NCBI GenBank assembly: GCA_963930775.1
Contig: OZ005691.1
Span: 2,914,001-2,978,000 of the forward strand
Source of the DNA: Cliona cf. orientalis
Lineage: Eukaryota > Porifera > Demospongiae > Clionaida > Clionaidae
Direction of reading: 5' to 3'
Length of the DNA: 64,000 bases
Part shown: positions 11,994-22,883 of the stretch, piece by piece
Position numbering within the stretch: position 1 is the stretch's first letter
Layout: every line of letters starts with the position of its first letter
The notes under the pieces: generated by a model
Told to the model about the DNA's origin: nothing
Database searches by the model: none
What the model saw: only the letters and a program-made list of their open reading frames with translations
Program-made: the position numbers and the translations under genes

Positions 11994-14537
11994 TCAATCG
12001 AATTCACAAAACGCCTGTGTACCATCCTCAGCCTCCGCATCGTCTTCCGTTTCGGTGTATGAATCTTCTGCAATCTTTTGCTCAATACAGTCAACTGCAC
12101 GGAAGAGGCTTGAATATGCTACAGATATCTTCCTCGAAGTAGGCAAATGATCACCAAGCAGCTTTTCTTGCAGAAATTCTAATGGCTGCTGTACAAGAGG
12201 ATTGTATTGAAGTTCGTAAGTGTAATGTATTGCCAGCAGTGTCAACAAAGCCGAAAACACAGTTTTTCCAGTTTCCATGGTGATAACCTTCCGCTGGCAA
12301 ACAAGCACTGCAGATGATATACTGGAAGGTGTACCGATACAAAGTATCCATGGATGTGTGTTGTCCTTATTTTTTTGCATGGCCTCCTCTGTATTCTGTT
12401 ATTAATATAATGTGTATAAATACATGTACATAAATACTTCATTTTCTGACAACATACCGGGGAGAAACAGATAATGGCATTAATTCTCTCTTCAGTAGAA
12501 GATCTACCAGTCCGTGGCTTGAGCCTTTCCACCAAAGTCCTTATGGAGTACATAGACAGCTCTGTAGAAACGTGAAATTACAGTCATACATGTACAGCAC
12601 ATGAAGCAACATGTGCTTACCATTGGGCAAATCTGAGGGTGGTGGAGGCTTATTAGTCTCCTTAGCCAGCTGGCATATGGCTGGAATGAGCTTGTTAATC
12701 CACCTCTCTCCCAAACTAGTTATCTTCTGTTTTATTTCTATAGTGCTGCCGAATTTTTGACCTCGAACGTGGTACATCTCCTGAACTAGCTGTATGGTTT
12801 ATTCAAACATAAAATTGAACTCTATATATAGCCTAAGGGAGATTTTTAACTCACATAAATAGGCCTTTTGAAACTCTCATATTTCTCCAGGGTAGTCGCA
12901 ATACGTGTAGCTGCAGTCACTGACAGCACCTCATTTCTCCTCACAGGAAATGTAAGTGATAGCAATCGGGTGACTTTGTCAGAGTCCTGATTGTGTTTCT
13001 TCTTTAGCTCCTTGTTAAGCTCCTGAAGATGCAGCTTCACTGCCTCTTCATCATCTTCTTCATTACTGGAGGGTTGATCTGTTGTAGGCTTCTTGGATTT
13101 TACAAGCCCACATGCTTTTCGATCAATGTAAGAATGGTTCTGGAACCATTTGACTATCCGTCCATACAGACCAGCCTACAAAAGGGATGATTTGACATAA
13201 AAATTGGGGTGGGGGTGTGGGAGTGCACCTAAATGAAAATGCTGTGTCCCCCTTCTCTGGTATGATATACTGCGTAGCGGGAAGGCTTGGCAAGTATTTT
13301 AATTTGATGAACTGGCTCTCAGTGGGTATTGGTGAAATTTCAATTTGGTGATCTGAATTATTAACTCTATAGGTACGACTTTGGTGATTTTGTTAATTTG
13401 ATAATCCTTACCCAGTTCGTCAAATCAAAAATCTCGTTAAACTTTCCAGCTAATAGTATAGGGTACGTATATAAACCTCGAGTGGCAACAACAAAAATAG
13501 CTTCTGAATCATGTAGCCAACATTAAACTATACATCTATATTATACTTACATCAGGCGATTTATTTGAAGAAGTCACAGGTTCCCCGAGAGTCTTGGGAG
13601 CTAACTCATACAGTTTCTTTGCTAGTGCCTTCTTGTCGCTGTTTGCAACTGTATTCCCATGTTCCCAGCAATAACCACGTAGAGCGACACACGACTCTTT
13701 GATTAGTCGTTGGGTTTGCTTGGGTAGATAGAAGGCATCTTTACTGATACAATTTCGAATATCAGGAGAAAACACAGGGAGCTTGAAAGCACTACACTCT
13801 TCAACACCACTCGAAGATTCGTCAGAATGTCTTTTCTTCTTTCGTTGAGGATCATCGGTTGATTCCACGGAGGAACGCTTGCGACTGGCCTCAGATCCTG
13901 ATGAGGAACTGGATCCCCTCGATTTCTTGTGACTGCTCTCACTTGAAGTAATAGATGCACACAGCTTAGAAGATCGAGAGAGAGTTTCGTCCAAATCACT
14001 AAGTATCTCGTTTGTGTTGATATGTGATGTATCAGATGAATCAAGAGATGAACGGGCCCGCTGGACAACTTTATACAACTTTGACGCCAAAATAAACTGC
14101 TTTGGAGTTGGAAAAATGGTAGCAATATCCTCTCTACTTAGGTGGCAAAAGGCTTCACCATCAATTTCTCTCTCTGGAAGTAGCAATACTGGAGTAACAA
14201 ATATAGCTACAACAACCCAAAACCACATACATGGTGATCCCAAACCTATCAATCAGCCAATAGCTAAGGATGATTTTTTGGCCTGCCAAATTCTTTTGGT
14301 ATTTTTCATGAAAAGTGGTCCCCTTCACTAAATCTCATACAAATCCAGGGCCTTTCTCCCCAACTAGCCTTTTCTCAGGCTGTGTGTGTGTACTATCCTG
14401 ATCAACTTACTTTCAAGTTCCTTTATATCTTCAACGGGAAACTGGAGATTCGTAGTCAAATAAGTAGAGAGCTCGCTGCACGTCATGATGTCCACAACGT
14501 CATCACTAACATCACTAAAATCCCAACTGCCAGCCAT
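11994..14537 (-). CDS. SAM-domain protein carried by the CACTA element
   Basis: Six exons on the minus strand (14537-14411, 14173-13551, 13175-12855, 12789-12621, 12561-12458, 12386-11994) splice in frame to about 578 residues. Exons 1-2 encode a sterile-alpha-motif-like helical bundle (residues about 20-75, with EIDGEAFCHLSREDI). A serine/arginine/lysine-rich linker follows, then a conserved helical part including TRLLSLTFPVRRNEVL. That last motif recalls the SAMD3-like proteins I know as multi-copy in fish and invertebrate genomes, an assignment from memory. The C-terminus is acidic. The role is probably the accessory protein of the transposon, analogous in position to the second gene of plant CACTA elements, but no activity can be read from it. 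Confidence 0.7.
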
Positions 14538-14977
14538 ACTTAGCTACCTGTGATTATTTGAATTTCATCATAGTTATGTGAACTAAATGAAGTGATCGGT
14601 TTTATTTACCTACCTGCTGGGCGGAATCACTGTGTCTATGGTAGAGAACTGAAGACGAGGGCAGCAGCAGTACTGTAGAGCCAGAGCTAGACCAGTCCAA
14701 ACACACAGAGTCCAACAAAGCGCGCCTTTTTTAAGCCGTCACATGATAGTCACGTGACATGTTTTAGGTACGCGGGCGACATCCACCAATAGAATGAACC
14801 CACACGCACTCATACCGCGGGAAATTTTGTCCGCCAGCGCGCGTTAAGGTCATGGGACAATTTCGACCAATAGAGTGGACTTTTGTACGCGCGCGCACAT
14901 TCGGCGGGAATCTTCAACGCGCGTTGTCCACAGGTCAGGATCTAGGATTCATTGATTTTGTGAGCGGAGCTTGTATC
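14538..14977. promoter_or_regulatory. Shared head-to-head promoter region of the CACTA genes
   Basis: The two start codons face away from each other across about 440 bp. This stretch is unlike its surroundings: it is GC-richer and holds several GCGCGC runs, TCACGTGAC and repeated CCAATAGA (CCAAT-box-like) words in inverted arrangement near 14790 and 14865. A bidirectional promoter is the simple reading. Confidence 0.5.
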
Positions 14978-17900
14978 ATGGCGTGGCAGTGTCAGCTTTG
15001 TGAATCTAGATATGCTATCTTGTTTGAACTGGTCGGACATGTTAGGGCAGCTCATTCGGCAAGTTGTAACCTAAATTTCGTTTGCCAAGTTCATGGATGT
15101 CCTAGAATGTTCACAAAAACTAACACATGGTACAAACATGTCAGAGTTGAGCACATGGATGAGTATTTTAAAAAGGAAACACCGATTCCAGCAGCTCCTG
15201 AGCCTCAATCAGATACCCAAGAAATGGATGACCTATCAATGTGTCCAGATGATGGAGAAGGGCAGTCAAGTGCCATCGGGGGTTCTGATCCTTCAGATCC
15301 TCCGAATTCATGTTCACCAAACACCGTCACTCAGGATATGACAGCTGGGATGCTGTTGAAGCTTAAGGAAAAGCATAAGCTTTCACATGCAGCAATTGAC
15401 GAAGTTGTACAAGTTGTAGAAATCTTTACTGCAGATGTGATTTCTAAAACACTGTCTGCAGTAGAGGAGTCCGCTGAAGCCCACGGTATGGATATCACCA
15501 CTCCATTCTTTAGGAATCTACCAAATATCACTGATAGCGTGAGCAATCCGTTGACTACTCTTGCAACAGCATATAGACAGCAGGCATATGTCTCCAAGAA
15601 CTTTCCTTATGTTGTAAGTTGATCACATTGTAATACAATCATAAAGTAGCAATTGTATATGAACTGTCAGTGATTGTATTTATCATAAGGTAATAAGATA
15701 TTATATGATAATCATGCATTAATTTAACAGGAGCCTGTTTGGTATGAAATTGGGTCACACGTCGGGACTGTTGGGCGAAACATCACACCAACAAATGTTT
15801 CTGATGGGTTCTATTATGTACCATTTCTACAGACCTTAGAAGTGGTTTTGAAAAACACATCAGTGTTTGATCAGGTATATATTATATGCACTGTAGGCAA
15901 ACCAATTTGAGAGTTGTCCATATAAGTCAGCAATATAGAATTATAAAATTTCTAGGTCATGTCTGGTGCACATCTGAGCCAGGGAAACTTAATGATGGAT
16001 GTTTGTGATGGTTGCTTGTTTGCTAATCACCCTGTATTTCAAAGAAATGAGAAGGCACTGCAGATAATAGGATACTACGATGAAATCACGCTTACAAATC
16101 CTATAGGATCAAGGGCCAAAAAACACAAGATAGGTATGCATATTTACAGTAATTTTCTGTATGAATAAATGATTATTATGTAGAGTTTATTCATATATAG
16201 GTGCTGTCTACTTCTCATTGGGAAACATTGATCCTGCGCTGAGGTCCCGCTTGGATTGTATCAATCTAGTCGCTTTGTTTCAAGCAGACCTTTTAGAGAG
16301 ATACTCTATTGATGCAGTTCTCGAGCCATTCATATCTGATCTTAAGAAGTTATCAGCTGTAAGTATACTACACAACTGTGGAACTATTGTTATTATATAA
16401 AGTTATACTATACTTAAGCCTGGTGGTTGTATGATGACTATCCAAGAATCTAGCCACAGCATCGAAGGTGCATTAATTGCCTTTGTTGGTGATACACCAG
16501 CAGTCAATATGGCTGGCGGCTTTAAGGAGGGCGTTGGAGGAGCGTGGAGAAAATGCCGTCATTGTTTGGCTGTAAATTCAATGATTCAAACTAAGGTAAA
16601 ATATAAATTACTGAGTTGTCCACATAATGCTCTAAGAGTGTGCTGTTATCAACTTAAAAATGATAATTGTTTATTTATTATAGTTTGTAGAAGAAGAATT
16701 TCAAATGAGAAGTAAGGATCAACACATCAAGCATTGTCAATATATCGATCGTCTGGGAATATCCAATTCAGAGAGAGAGCACTATTCCAAGGTGTACGGT
16801 GTTAATCGCACTAGCATTCTATGCGACTTACCACATTTTGATGTGACACAACAGCTACCCCAAGACCTCATGCATGTTTTGCTGGAGGGTGTATTCCATA
16901 TTCATGTAAATGAAATTTTGATTTATCTGGTGGATAGAATTTCTTTCATGACCTTGGCTGACATCAACCGACGAATAATGGCACACCCATATGCATACTT
17001 TGAAGAAAAGCCAGGTCCTCTAAGAAGTCTTGATCCCCATGGAAATCAGTCAGGTATAATGTTATAGTATTAATTATGCACATGCATCCACAATGATAAT
17101 AATAATATTATAATTAGCAATTGATGATGATACAATCACTCTTTATTCAGCTGCTCAGATGTGGGAATTATTCAATGTTTTACCATTTCTTATCGGCGAG
17201 CAATTTCCTCCATGCAATCCACATTATGATTGTTTCATGTTGCTGAATGACATCTCAACAATCGCGTTTTCACCCGTGATTGCTCATGATCAAATCCCAT
17301 TTCTGAGAGTGCTTATTCAGGAATACCTAGAGCAGTTCACATCCTTGTACCCACATCGACCACTAACTCCTAAATTTCACTTTCTTGTCCACATCCCCAA
17401 CCTCATCAACAGGTACAGCTATAATCAATTATTTGAGCATAGGGCCCAAACATTTTTTGTATTAATATTGTCATAGTGATATGATTGCATTATATTATAA
17501 TAATGTATTACTGATAATAGGTATGGACCACTGATTCATCTGTGGTCCATGCGATTTGAAGGGAAACACAAGCAGTTCAAATCTGCAGCCAGATGCTCAA
17601 GCTTCAAAAATATTCTTAAGACCCTTTCCCAGCATCACCAACGACTGCTGGCATACAACTTACAATGCAACTCTGGTTATGCATCAGTAACTGCATCTAC
17701 AGGAGCAAGTATGTACAATTATAGTATCTATTCCGGCATTCCATCTAACTACGTATACATGCAGCCACCAAACTTGTATCTCCATTGCTTTTGCCGTACG
17801 TTGAAGCAATTAGAACAAGCTACCCCAACTTATTGGAATGTGAATTATTCAGGTTTGCTCCTAACTTAATCTAAATTTATATTGTTTTATATTATTGTTA

Positions 17901-18262
17901 TCATCTGCAGATGTAAGTCAGTGACAATAATGGGCACTGTGTATAGGAGTGAAAAATGCTGCCTAATGATCGGTACTACTGACATATCATTTGGTACTGT
18001 ACCACAGTTTGGGCTTTTATATGATATCATCATTCAGGGATCTAGTCAAGAGCCTCATGTATACTTTATTTGTTTGGTTATGGACACTCTTAACTATGAT
18101 CCAATATTGGGGGCTTATGTAGTGAAAAAGCTACAAGATTATAGGTGTGTGCATAGATCTATTATTAGCAATGGTTGCTATCATCCCTTTAATGCTGTTC
18201 AACATAATGGTAAATTGTATATTAAGTCCAAATATGACCTCACTGTCTATTGTAACTACTGA
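14978..18262 (+). CDS. EnSpm/CACTA transposase with N-terminal C2H2 zinc fingers
   Basis: Nine exons: 14978-15613, 15731-15874, 15956-16133, 16201-16358, 16419-16595, 16684-17053, 17118-17412, 17521-about 17852, about 17922-18262, giving roughly 876 residues. The last junction is ambiguous (donor 17840 or 17853; acceptor 17918 or 17922). The ATG at 14978 opens directly on two C2H2 fingers (CQLC..H..H, then CQVHGC..H..H). The body carries sequence typical of animal EnSpm transposases, such as DLPHFDVTQQLPQDLMHVLLEGV, FHFLVHIPNLI and LWSMRFEGKHKQFKS. The C-terminal exon ends in the usual KSKYDLTVY stretch. The frame is open throughout apart from the uncertain last splice. Confidence 0.8.
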
Positions 18263-19285
18263 GCATGCACGAACAATTTTATTTTTATTTTTATCTCAAG
18301 CTCATGCAGGTCATTATATTATAATAAGGTTTATTTGAAATGTTAATTACTATCATGAAAAGATGCATAATTTTTTTTTAATAATAATATTGCATGGTTA
18401 TACTTCAGCACACGCACACTACAATACATACAGAGTATTCAATTGTGTATGCTAAAGTGCTCTATTATAGAATAATGTGTAAGCTAAAGTGTGTAGTGCA
18501 ATGGTGTACTAAAATCAAGTGCTCTGTAGCACTTAATTTTAGTACACTATGGCTAGTAGTGGTCCTAAATTTAGTGTGTGCAAATCAAATGTTAGCACAG
18601 CTGCACTATAGTTAATATGATAGACTAAATTTTAGAGGAGTAGCACTTGACAGTAGTACACTATTCCAACTGCTTCTAAATTTTAGTATGCAAGAGTCAA
18701 CTATTAGAATCAGTGCACTATAGATAGTGCATATGATCTACATACTAGTTGAGTGGTACTTGGTTATAGTACACCATGGCAAGTGATTCTAATTTTTAGT
18801 ATGCAGAAGTAAACTATTAGTATGACTACACTAGAATCTAGTGCAAGTGATGCTTAAGCATTAAGCACCAACAAAGGTATAGTCCCTACAGACTAAAAGT
18901 AAGTAGCTAATACTGTCAGTTAGTATGAAGCTCTACCATTGAGATAAATGATTCTAGAATGTAGATGCTACATTATCTTTTATTCCTACTATTTCCTAGT
19001 AGGGTATCTAACACTTGGATGCCTGCTACTAGTAATTAGTACTGGATGCTTAGCATAAATGCATACTGTGCTAGAATATAGTCAAATGTACTTGTACTTA
19101 GCTATGCTTGACTTAATACTATAATAGTATAGTCTTAAAACAAGTTTCAAGTCTGAATATTAGTAGTTTACAGTCTGAATATAAGTTATATTCCACTTTT
19201 AACAAGTCTGGCTACTAAAATTTAGAAGAAAGTTGTCTATTATTAGTGCTACAGGTTTGTTTTTAGTACCACATTTTTTCCAGTG
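18263..19285. repeat. Right subterminal repeat array of the CACTA element
   Basis: About 900 bp made of many short variants of AAATTTTAGTATGC, CTATTAGT and GTGCACTATAG in both orientations, ending in the terminal repeat. The left end (11409-11890) has the same words. These are the likely transposase binding sites. No gene seen. Confidence 0.7.
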
Positions 19286-19872
19286 TAGGTCAAAGTACAT
19301 GCATGCTCGAGGCTGAGGGGCGTGGTCCCAATTAAGTCATCGATGGCCTGTAGAATCGTACTGTGTGGAGCGAGCTCTGTTGGAAAGACTACTCTAGCTA
19401 CAGACTGGACTGAACGTCACAGCGAGTACGCTCACATCAGTGAAGTCGCGAGGGATGTAATGAAACAACACTCGCTCAAAACAAAAGATCTAATCGAGTC
19501 ACTCAAGACACCTGAGAAAGCCACATTTCTACGCTTACAAGAGTTGATATTCGAGGAACAAAACCGCCGCGAAATTTCGCTGGAAGGCAAACCTTTCATC
19601 TCAGACCGCGGACCAGACCCTCTCGCTTACAGCCGATTTCAGTAGCGTTCGAATTTCCGTGTTCCGTAAGAAAGTTACGGAATTGTACGCGGGGCCGGGG
19701 GGGGGGGTGCTCAATGTTTGCGCATGCGTTTTAAATGGTTACCTGTAGTCCGGGCCAGCCCCTGGTACTATGTGAGATTACAATTAATGCCAGTCAAACA
19801 CGTGCGTGTGACTGTATGTGCATGTGAGAGAGCGTAGTTGCAGAGGCGCCAAATACCCGGAGCTAGCTAGCT

Positions 19873-21317
19873 ATGGAGGAGAACGACATCATAATTGATG
19901 GGAGCGAATCACGAGCGAGTGGCTATGATTCAGGCGGCCAAGAGCGATCGTCCTATGAATCATACTATCCGCCATATCCGAATCCATATTATTTTGGTCA
20001 CAATGACTACCAGATGAGTAGGTTTGTGCCTCCTCCACCGCCATTTACACGTCCAATATGTGAGGCAGCAAATACTGTTTACGGTCCTGCCAGCTTTTCT
20101 CAACCGGGCCAATCAGGTGACCCTACCTCTTATGAAATCGAGGTGAGCGTTAATTGAAAACCGAAGCTTAAAATAATTTTGCATGCAGGAGTGGATATTT
20201 AGTACATGTAGTATGTGTAGGTGCTACCCGAGTGTATTGTATGAGCATGTCTTCATAGTGTACAGTACGAGTGTATGTAATATTTTGTGTGAGAGTGCAT
20301 GTACATGTACATGTAGCTATCTTATTATTATGGAATACCTATTACACTATTTGTAGTGTACCCATTTAAGAATGTACTGTATGAGAGAAACATTTCAAGG
20401 TGTAAGAGTTTCATCTATGTCATACTGTTGCCCCTCCCCACTTCCCCATAATATTAGTGTGTACACCACGCATACAGTATAGATAGCCTTTAAATGTTTA
20501 GTATGGTAATCGTTTGCTGCAGTGCACTTCACAGAACAAGACTAAAGTGAGTCTTTCGCAGAAGCAGAAAATTAACTACAATGTGAAAATTATCAATCCA
20601 AAGAAGAAGAGTATACACACAACTAAATCGTTGCCCCAAAGTGATCGTTTTGATACCTTGAGTGACCTGCGGAGATATGTCAAAGAGAAGTTGGGTCAAC
20701 TCCAAGGAACTTTAGGTTACATTGAACCTGGCCATGGAGCTAAAGGAAAAATGAGAGAGCTTCACGATGATGAAGATGTGGCGGAAATGTACGTTTTGTA
20801 CAAAAGGAAGTCCGATGTGTTGCTCTGGCTCTATGGTAGTGTTGACGTTGAAGAATCAGATGATGCAACTCTTCCTCGTAAGCGTCCACGTACTGATATG
20901 CCCTTGCCAACTAGTACGAAACGTGACTCGATTGCTAAAACACTAAGTACAGTAGAAGACATTGTTATAAAGTTAAAGGAAAGGCATGGAGAAAGCGGCT
21001 TGTCAGTTGAGCAGTTTAACTGTTGGGCGCACATGATAAACTCAGGAAAATGCTCCTCATATGAGGAACCACCTAACTTTCCCTTCTTTAAGAAGACTAA
21101 GGGGAAAATGGTTCAAGAAGGTGATGCACCGGCTGAAAATAGCTGTCCCACTCCACTGGTAACCAATTCAGCTTCTCCGATGAAACGTTTGAATATGCGA
21201 ACACAGTGTATAGAACAGTTGAGCAAGTGGCATGTTTTGTTGGAGTCTGGAGCCATAACTCAAGTGCAATATGAGGAATTGAAGAGCTCCATTATTGACG
21301 ATATGAAGAAGATGTAA
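19873..21317 (+). CDS. Transposon accessory protein, PB1-like and SHOCT-like regions
   Basis: Exons 19873-20142 and 20523-21317 (donor GTGAGC, acceptor GCTGCAG, phase 0) give about 354 residues. The first exon is low-complexity, rich in Pro, Tyr and Ser (YYPPYPNPYY, PPPPPF). The second starts with a basic segment and a region (about residues 115-190) with the spacing of a PB1-like fold: LRRYVKEKLGQ, GYIEPGHGAKGK, DVAEMYVLYKR, VLLWLYG. The C-terminal 35 residues (WHVLLESGAITQVQYEELK) resemble the short SHOCT oligomerisation motif. Both fold names are pattern-based guesses. Proteins of this type occur in sponge DNA transposons as far as I recall, and a structural or regulatory partner of the transposase is the likely role. 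Confidence 0.7.
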
Positions 21318-21468
21318 GGCACTTTTAGTGCAGTTTTGAACTTTGTTAATAGTTCTCTGTTAGTAATCACTATTATTGGATCATTGGAACGTTAAAATTA
21401 ATTATTATTAATTTTGATTACATTGTTTTCAGCTGAAGACAAAAATTAATTATAATAATGACGTTGTA

Positions 21469-22464
21469 TTAGTTTAATAGCGGATATCCTGAGTCAGTAA
21501 TCCAGGAATTACATTGCTCTTTAGTTATGGAATTAAATGCAGCTTGCACTACTACAGGCAGAGGAGCTCCAGATTGTAATAAGAGGTCATGCCTCTTCAA
21601 ATAAGATTTGACAAAACTAAATGCCTCTTCAGCTGGATTCAAATCCGGACTGTAAGGGGGGAGGTATAGCACCAAAATTCCGACCTGCTGTAGTAGATGT
21701 CGTACTTCAGCAATATGATGCACTGAGCAATTGTCCATAATTATGATGGAATGAGGATTGCTTCCATTGAAGGGCATCATGTTTGGAATTAATGATCCTC
21801 GAAGAAAGTCAAAGAAGTCACTTCCACTAACAGTCTCAAGGACTAGATCTACTGCAACAACTCCACTAGAAGCCAATGCTGCAATGGCATTTACTCGCTG
21901 CCCTCTGGCTAGTAAGCGATGTGCTGTTGGAGTCATACCTCTGAGAGCATATCCAAACTTGCGCATGTGATCCCGAGCATCACTGCCTGTCTCGTCAATC
22001 CATACAAACATATCTCTCGTAAACATGGTAGACTGTGCCATAAATGCACCACGAAGAGTATAGCATCTCTGTGCTGCAATTTGCCTAACTTTCTTCCTTG
22101 TGAATCCGTAGCGTTTCAAGAGCCTACAGATAGTTGCTGGAGAAACAAGCACTGATGTCAGTTCACTCACTTCTTGAACCAACTCATCTAGATAAAGGGT
22201 TGGATTCTCCAAGATAAGACCAATAATAAGCAGCTCTGAGTGTTCATCTAGAGCTCTCATTTCTGGTCTCATTCCTTGTTTTGCAGCCTGTACCTCTCCA
22301 TCATTTTCAAAACCCTTAAAAATTCGATGTGCAGTGCTAGTAGCTATGTTCAAGTTCTTTGCTATTTTGTGAAAGGGCAGTTCCATGCCCAAACGTTGAT
22401 ATACGATTCGCCATCGCAGGTCGGTCGAATAAGCTTTCTTCCTTGCGGGCTCTGCAGACATCAT
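21469..22464 (-). CDS. IS630/Tc1-type DDE_3 transposase, intact DD34E
   Basis: A single exon of 331 residues from the ATG at 22464. Residues about 10-120 contain paired helix-turn-helix motifs (LPFHKIAKNLNIATSTAHRIF and the ATICRLLKRYGFTRKK segment). The DDE_3 catalytic core has D157 in VWIDETG, D244 in IIMDNCSVHH and E279 in SPDLNPAEE, with 34 residues between the last two. This is complete catalytic equipment for cut-and-paste movement at TA sites. It lies on the opposite strand to the accessory gene and ends 151 bases from it, tail to tail. Confidence 0.93.
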   Translation of the reverse strand: MMSAEPARKKAYSTDLRWRIVYQRLGMELPFHKIAKNLNIATSTAHRIFKGFENDGEVQAAKQGMRPEMRALDEHSELLIIGLILENPTLYLDELVQEVSELTSVLVSPATICRLLKRYGFTRKKVRQIAAQRCYTLRGAFMAQSTMFTRDMFVWIDETGSDARDHMRKFGYALRGMTPTAHRLLARGQRVNAIAALASSGVVAVDLVLETVSGSDFFDFLRGSLIPNMMPFNGSNPHSIIIMDNCSVHHIAEVRHLLQQVGILVLYLPPYSPDLNPAEEAFSFVKSYLKRHDLLLQSGAPLPVVVQAAFNSITKEQCNSWITDSGYPLLN

Positions 22465-22883
22465 CAAATTCAAATTTTCCGCCGAAGTAGCTATTTAAAT
22501 TTGAATGCGCATGCGTTATATTATACCGCGCAATTTCCGTGCACCCCCGCGCAATTCTGCGTAGAACGTGATACGCGACGGAGATTCGAACGCTACTGAA
22601 ATCTACTGTACGTCTGCCACAAGAAAAGCGCGGAAGCAGCCGACGAGTTAGCGAAAACATCTGCAGCATCGGAGTGTCTCAAGCGCTACCAGAAGTCCCT
22701 TGTGTTGGTACTCTGTCCCCTGGTAACACAGACAGATGATGGATTCCGGATGGTCCAGGACAGAGAGGAGCAGGAACAATTCACCAGAGTCCTACGCGAG
22801 CAGCTGCAGAAGCACGGAATTCCCTACATCTATGTTGACGAGACCGACAGGAGACAACGTATTGCTTTCGTGGAAAGAGCCGT

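Larger units (their letters stand above)
11409..19285 (+). mobile_element. EnSpm/CACTA transposon, 7877 bp, two divergent genes
   Basis: The element starts CACTGGAAAAAGTGGACAC and ends in the inverse of CACTGGAAAAAATGTGGT, flanked on both sides by TA. Subterminal zones (11409-11890 and about 18390-19285) are packed with short repeats around TAAATTTTAGTATG and CTATTAGT, as expected for transposase-binding arrays of CACTA elements. It contains a minus-strand SAM-domain gene and a plus-strand zinc-finger transposase that share a roughly 440-bp head-to-head promoter. No stop or frameshift was noticed in either gene, so it may be autonomous. Confidence 0.85.
19630..22608 (+). mobile_element. Tc1/IS630-like transposon inserted in the NTPase exon, 2979 bp
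   Basis: Ends read CAGCCGATTTCAGTAGCGTT at left and, inverted, CAGTAGATTTCAGTAGCGTT at right, about 30 bp of near-identical terminal repeat. They are flanked by TA at 19628-19629 and 22609-22610. It carries a plus-strand two-exon gene and a minus-strand transposase, tail to tail. Both are open, the inverted repeats are hardly diverged, and the host exon around it is intact; all three suggest a recent arrival. A G-run (near 19690) lies just inside the left end. Confidence 0.92.
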
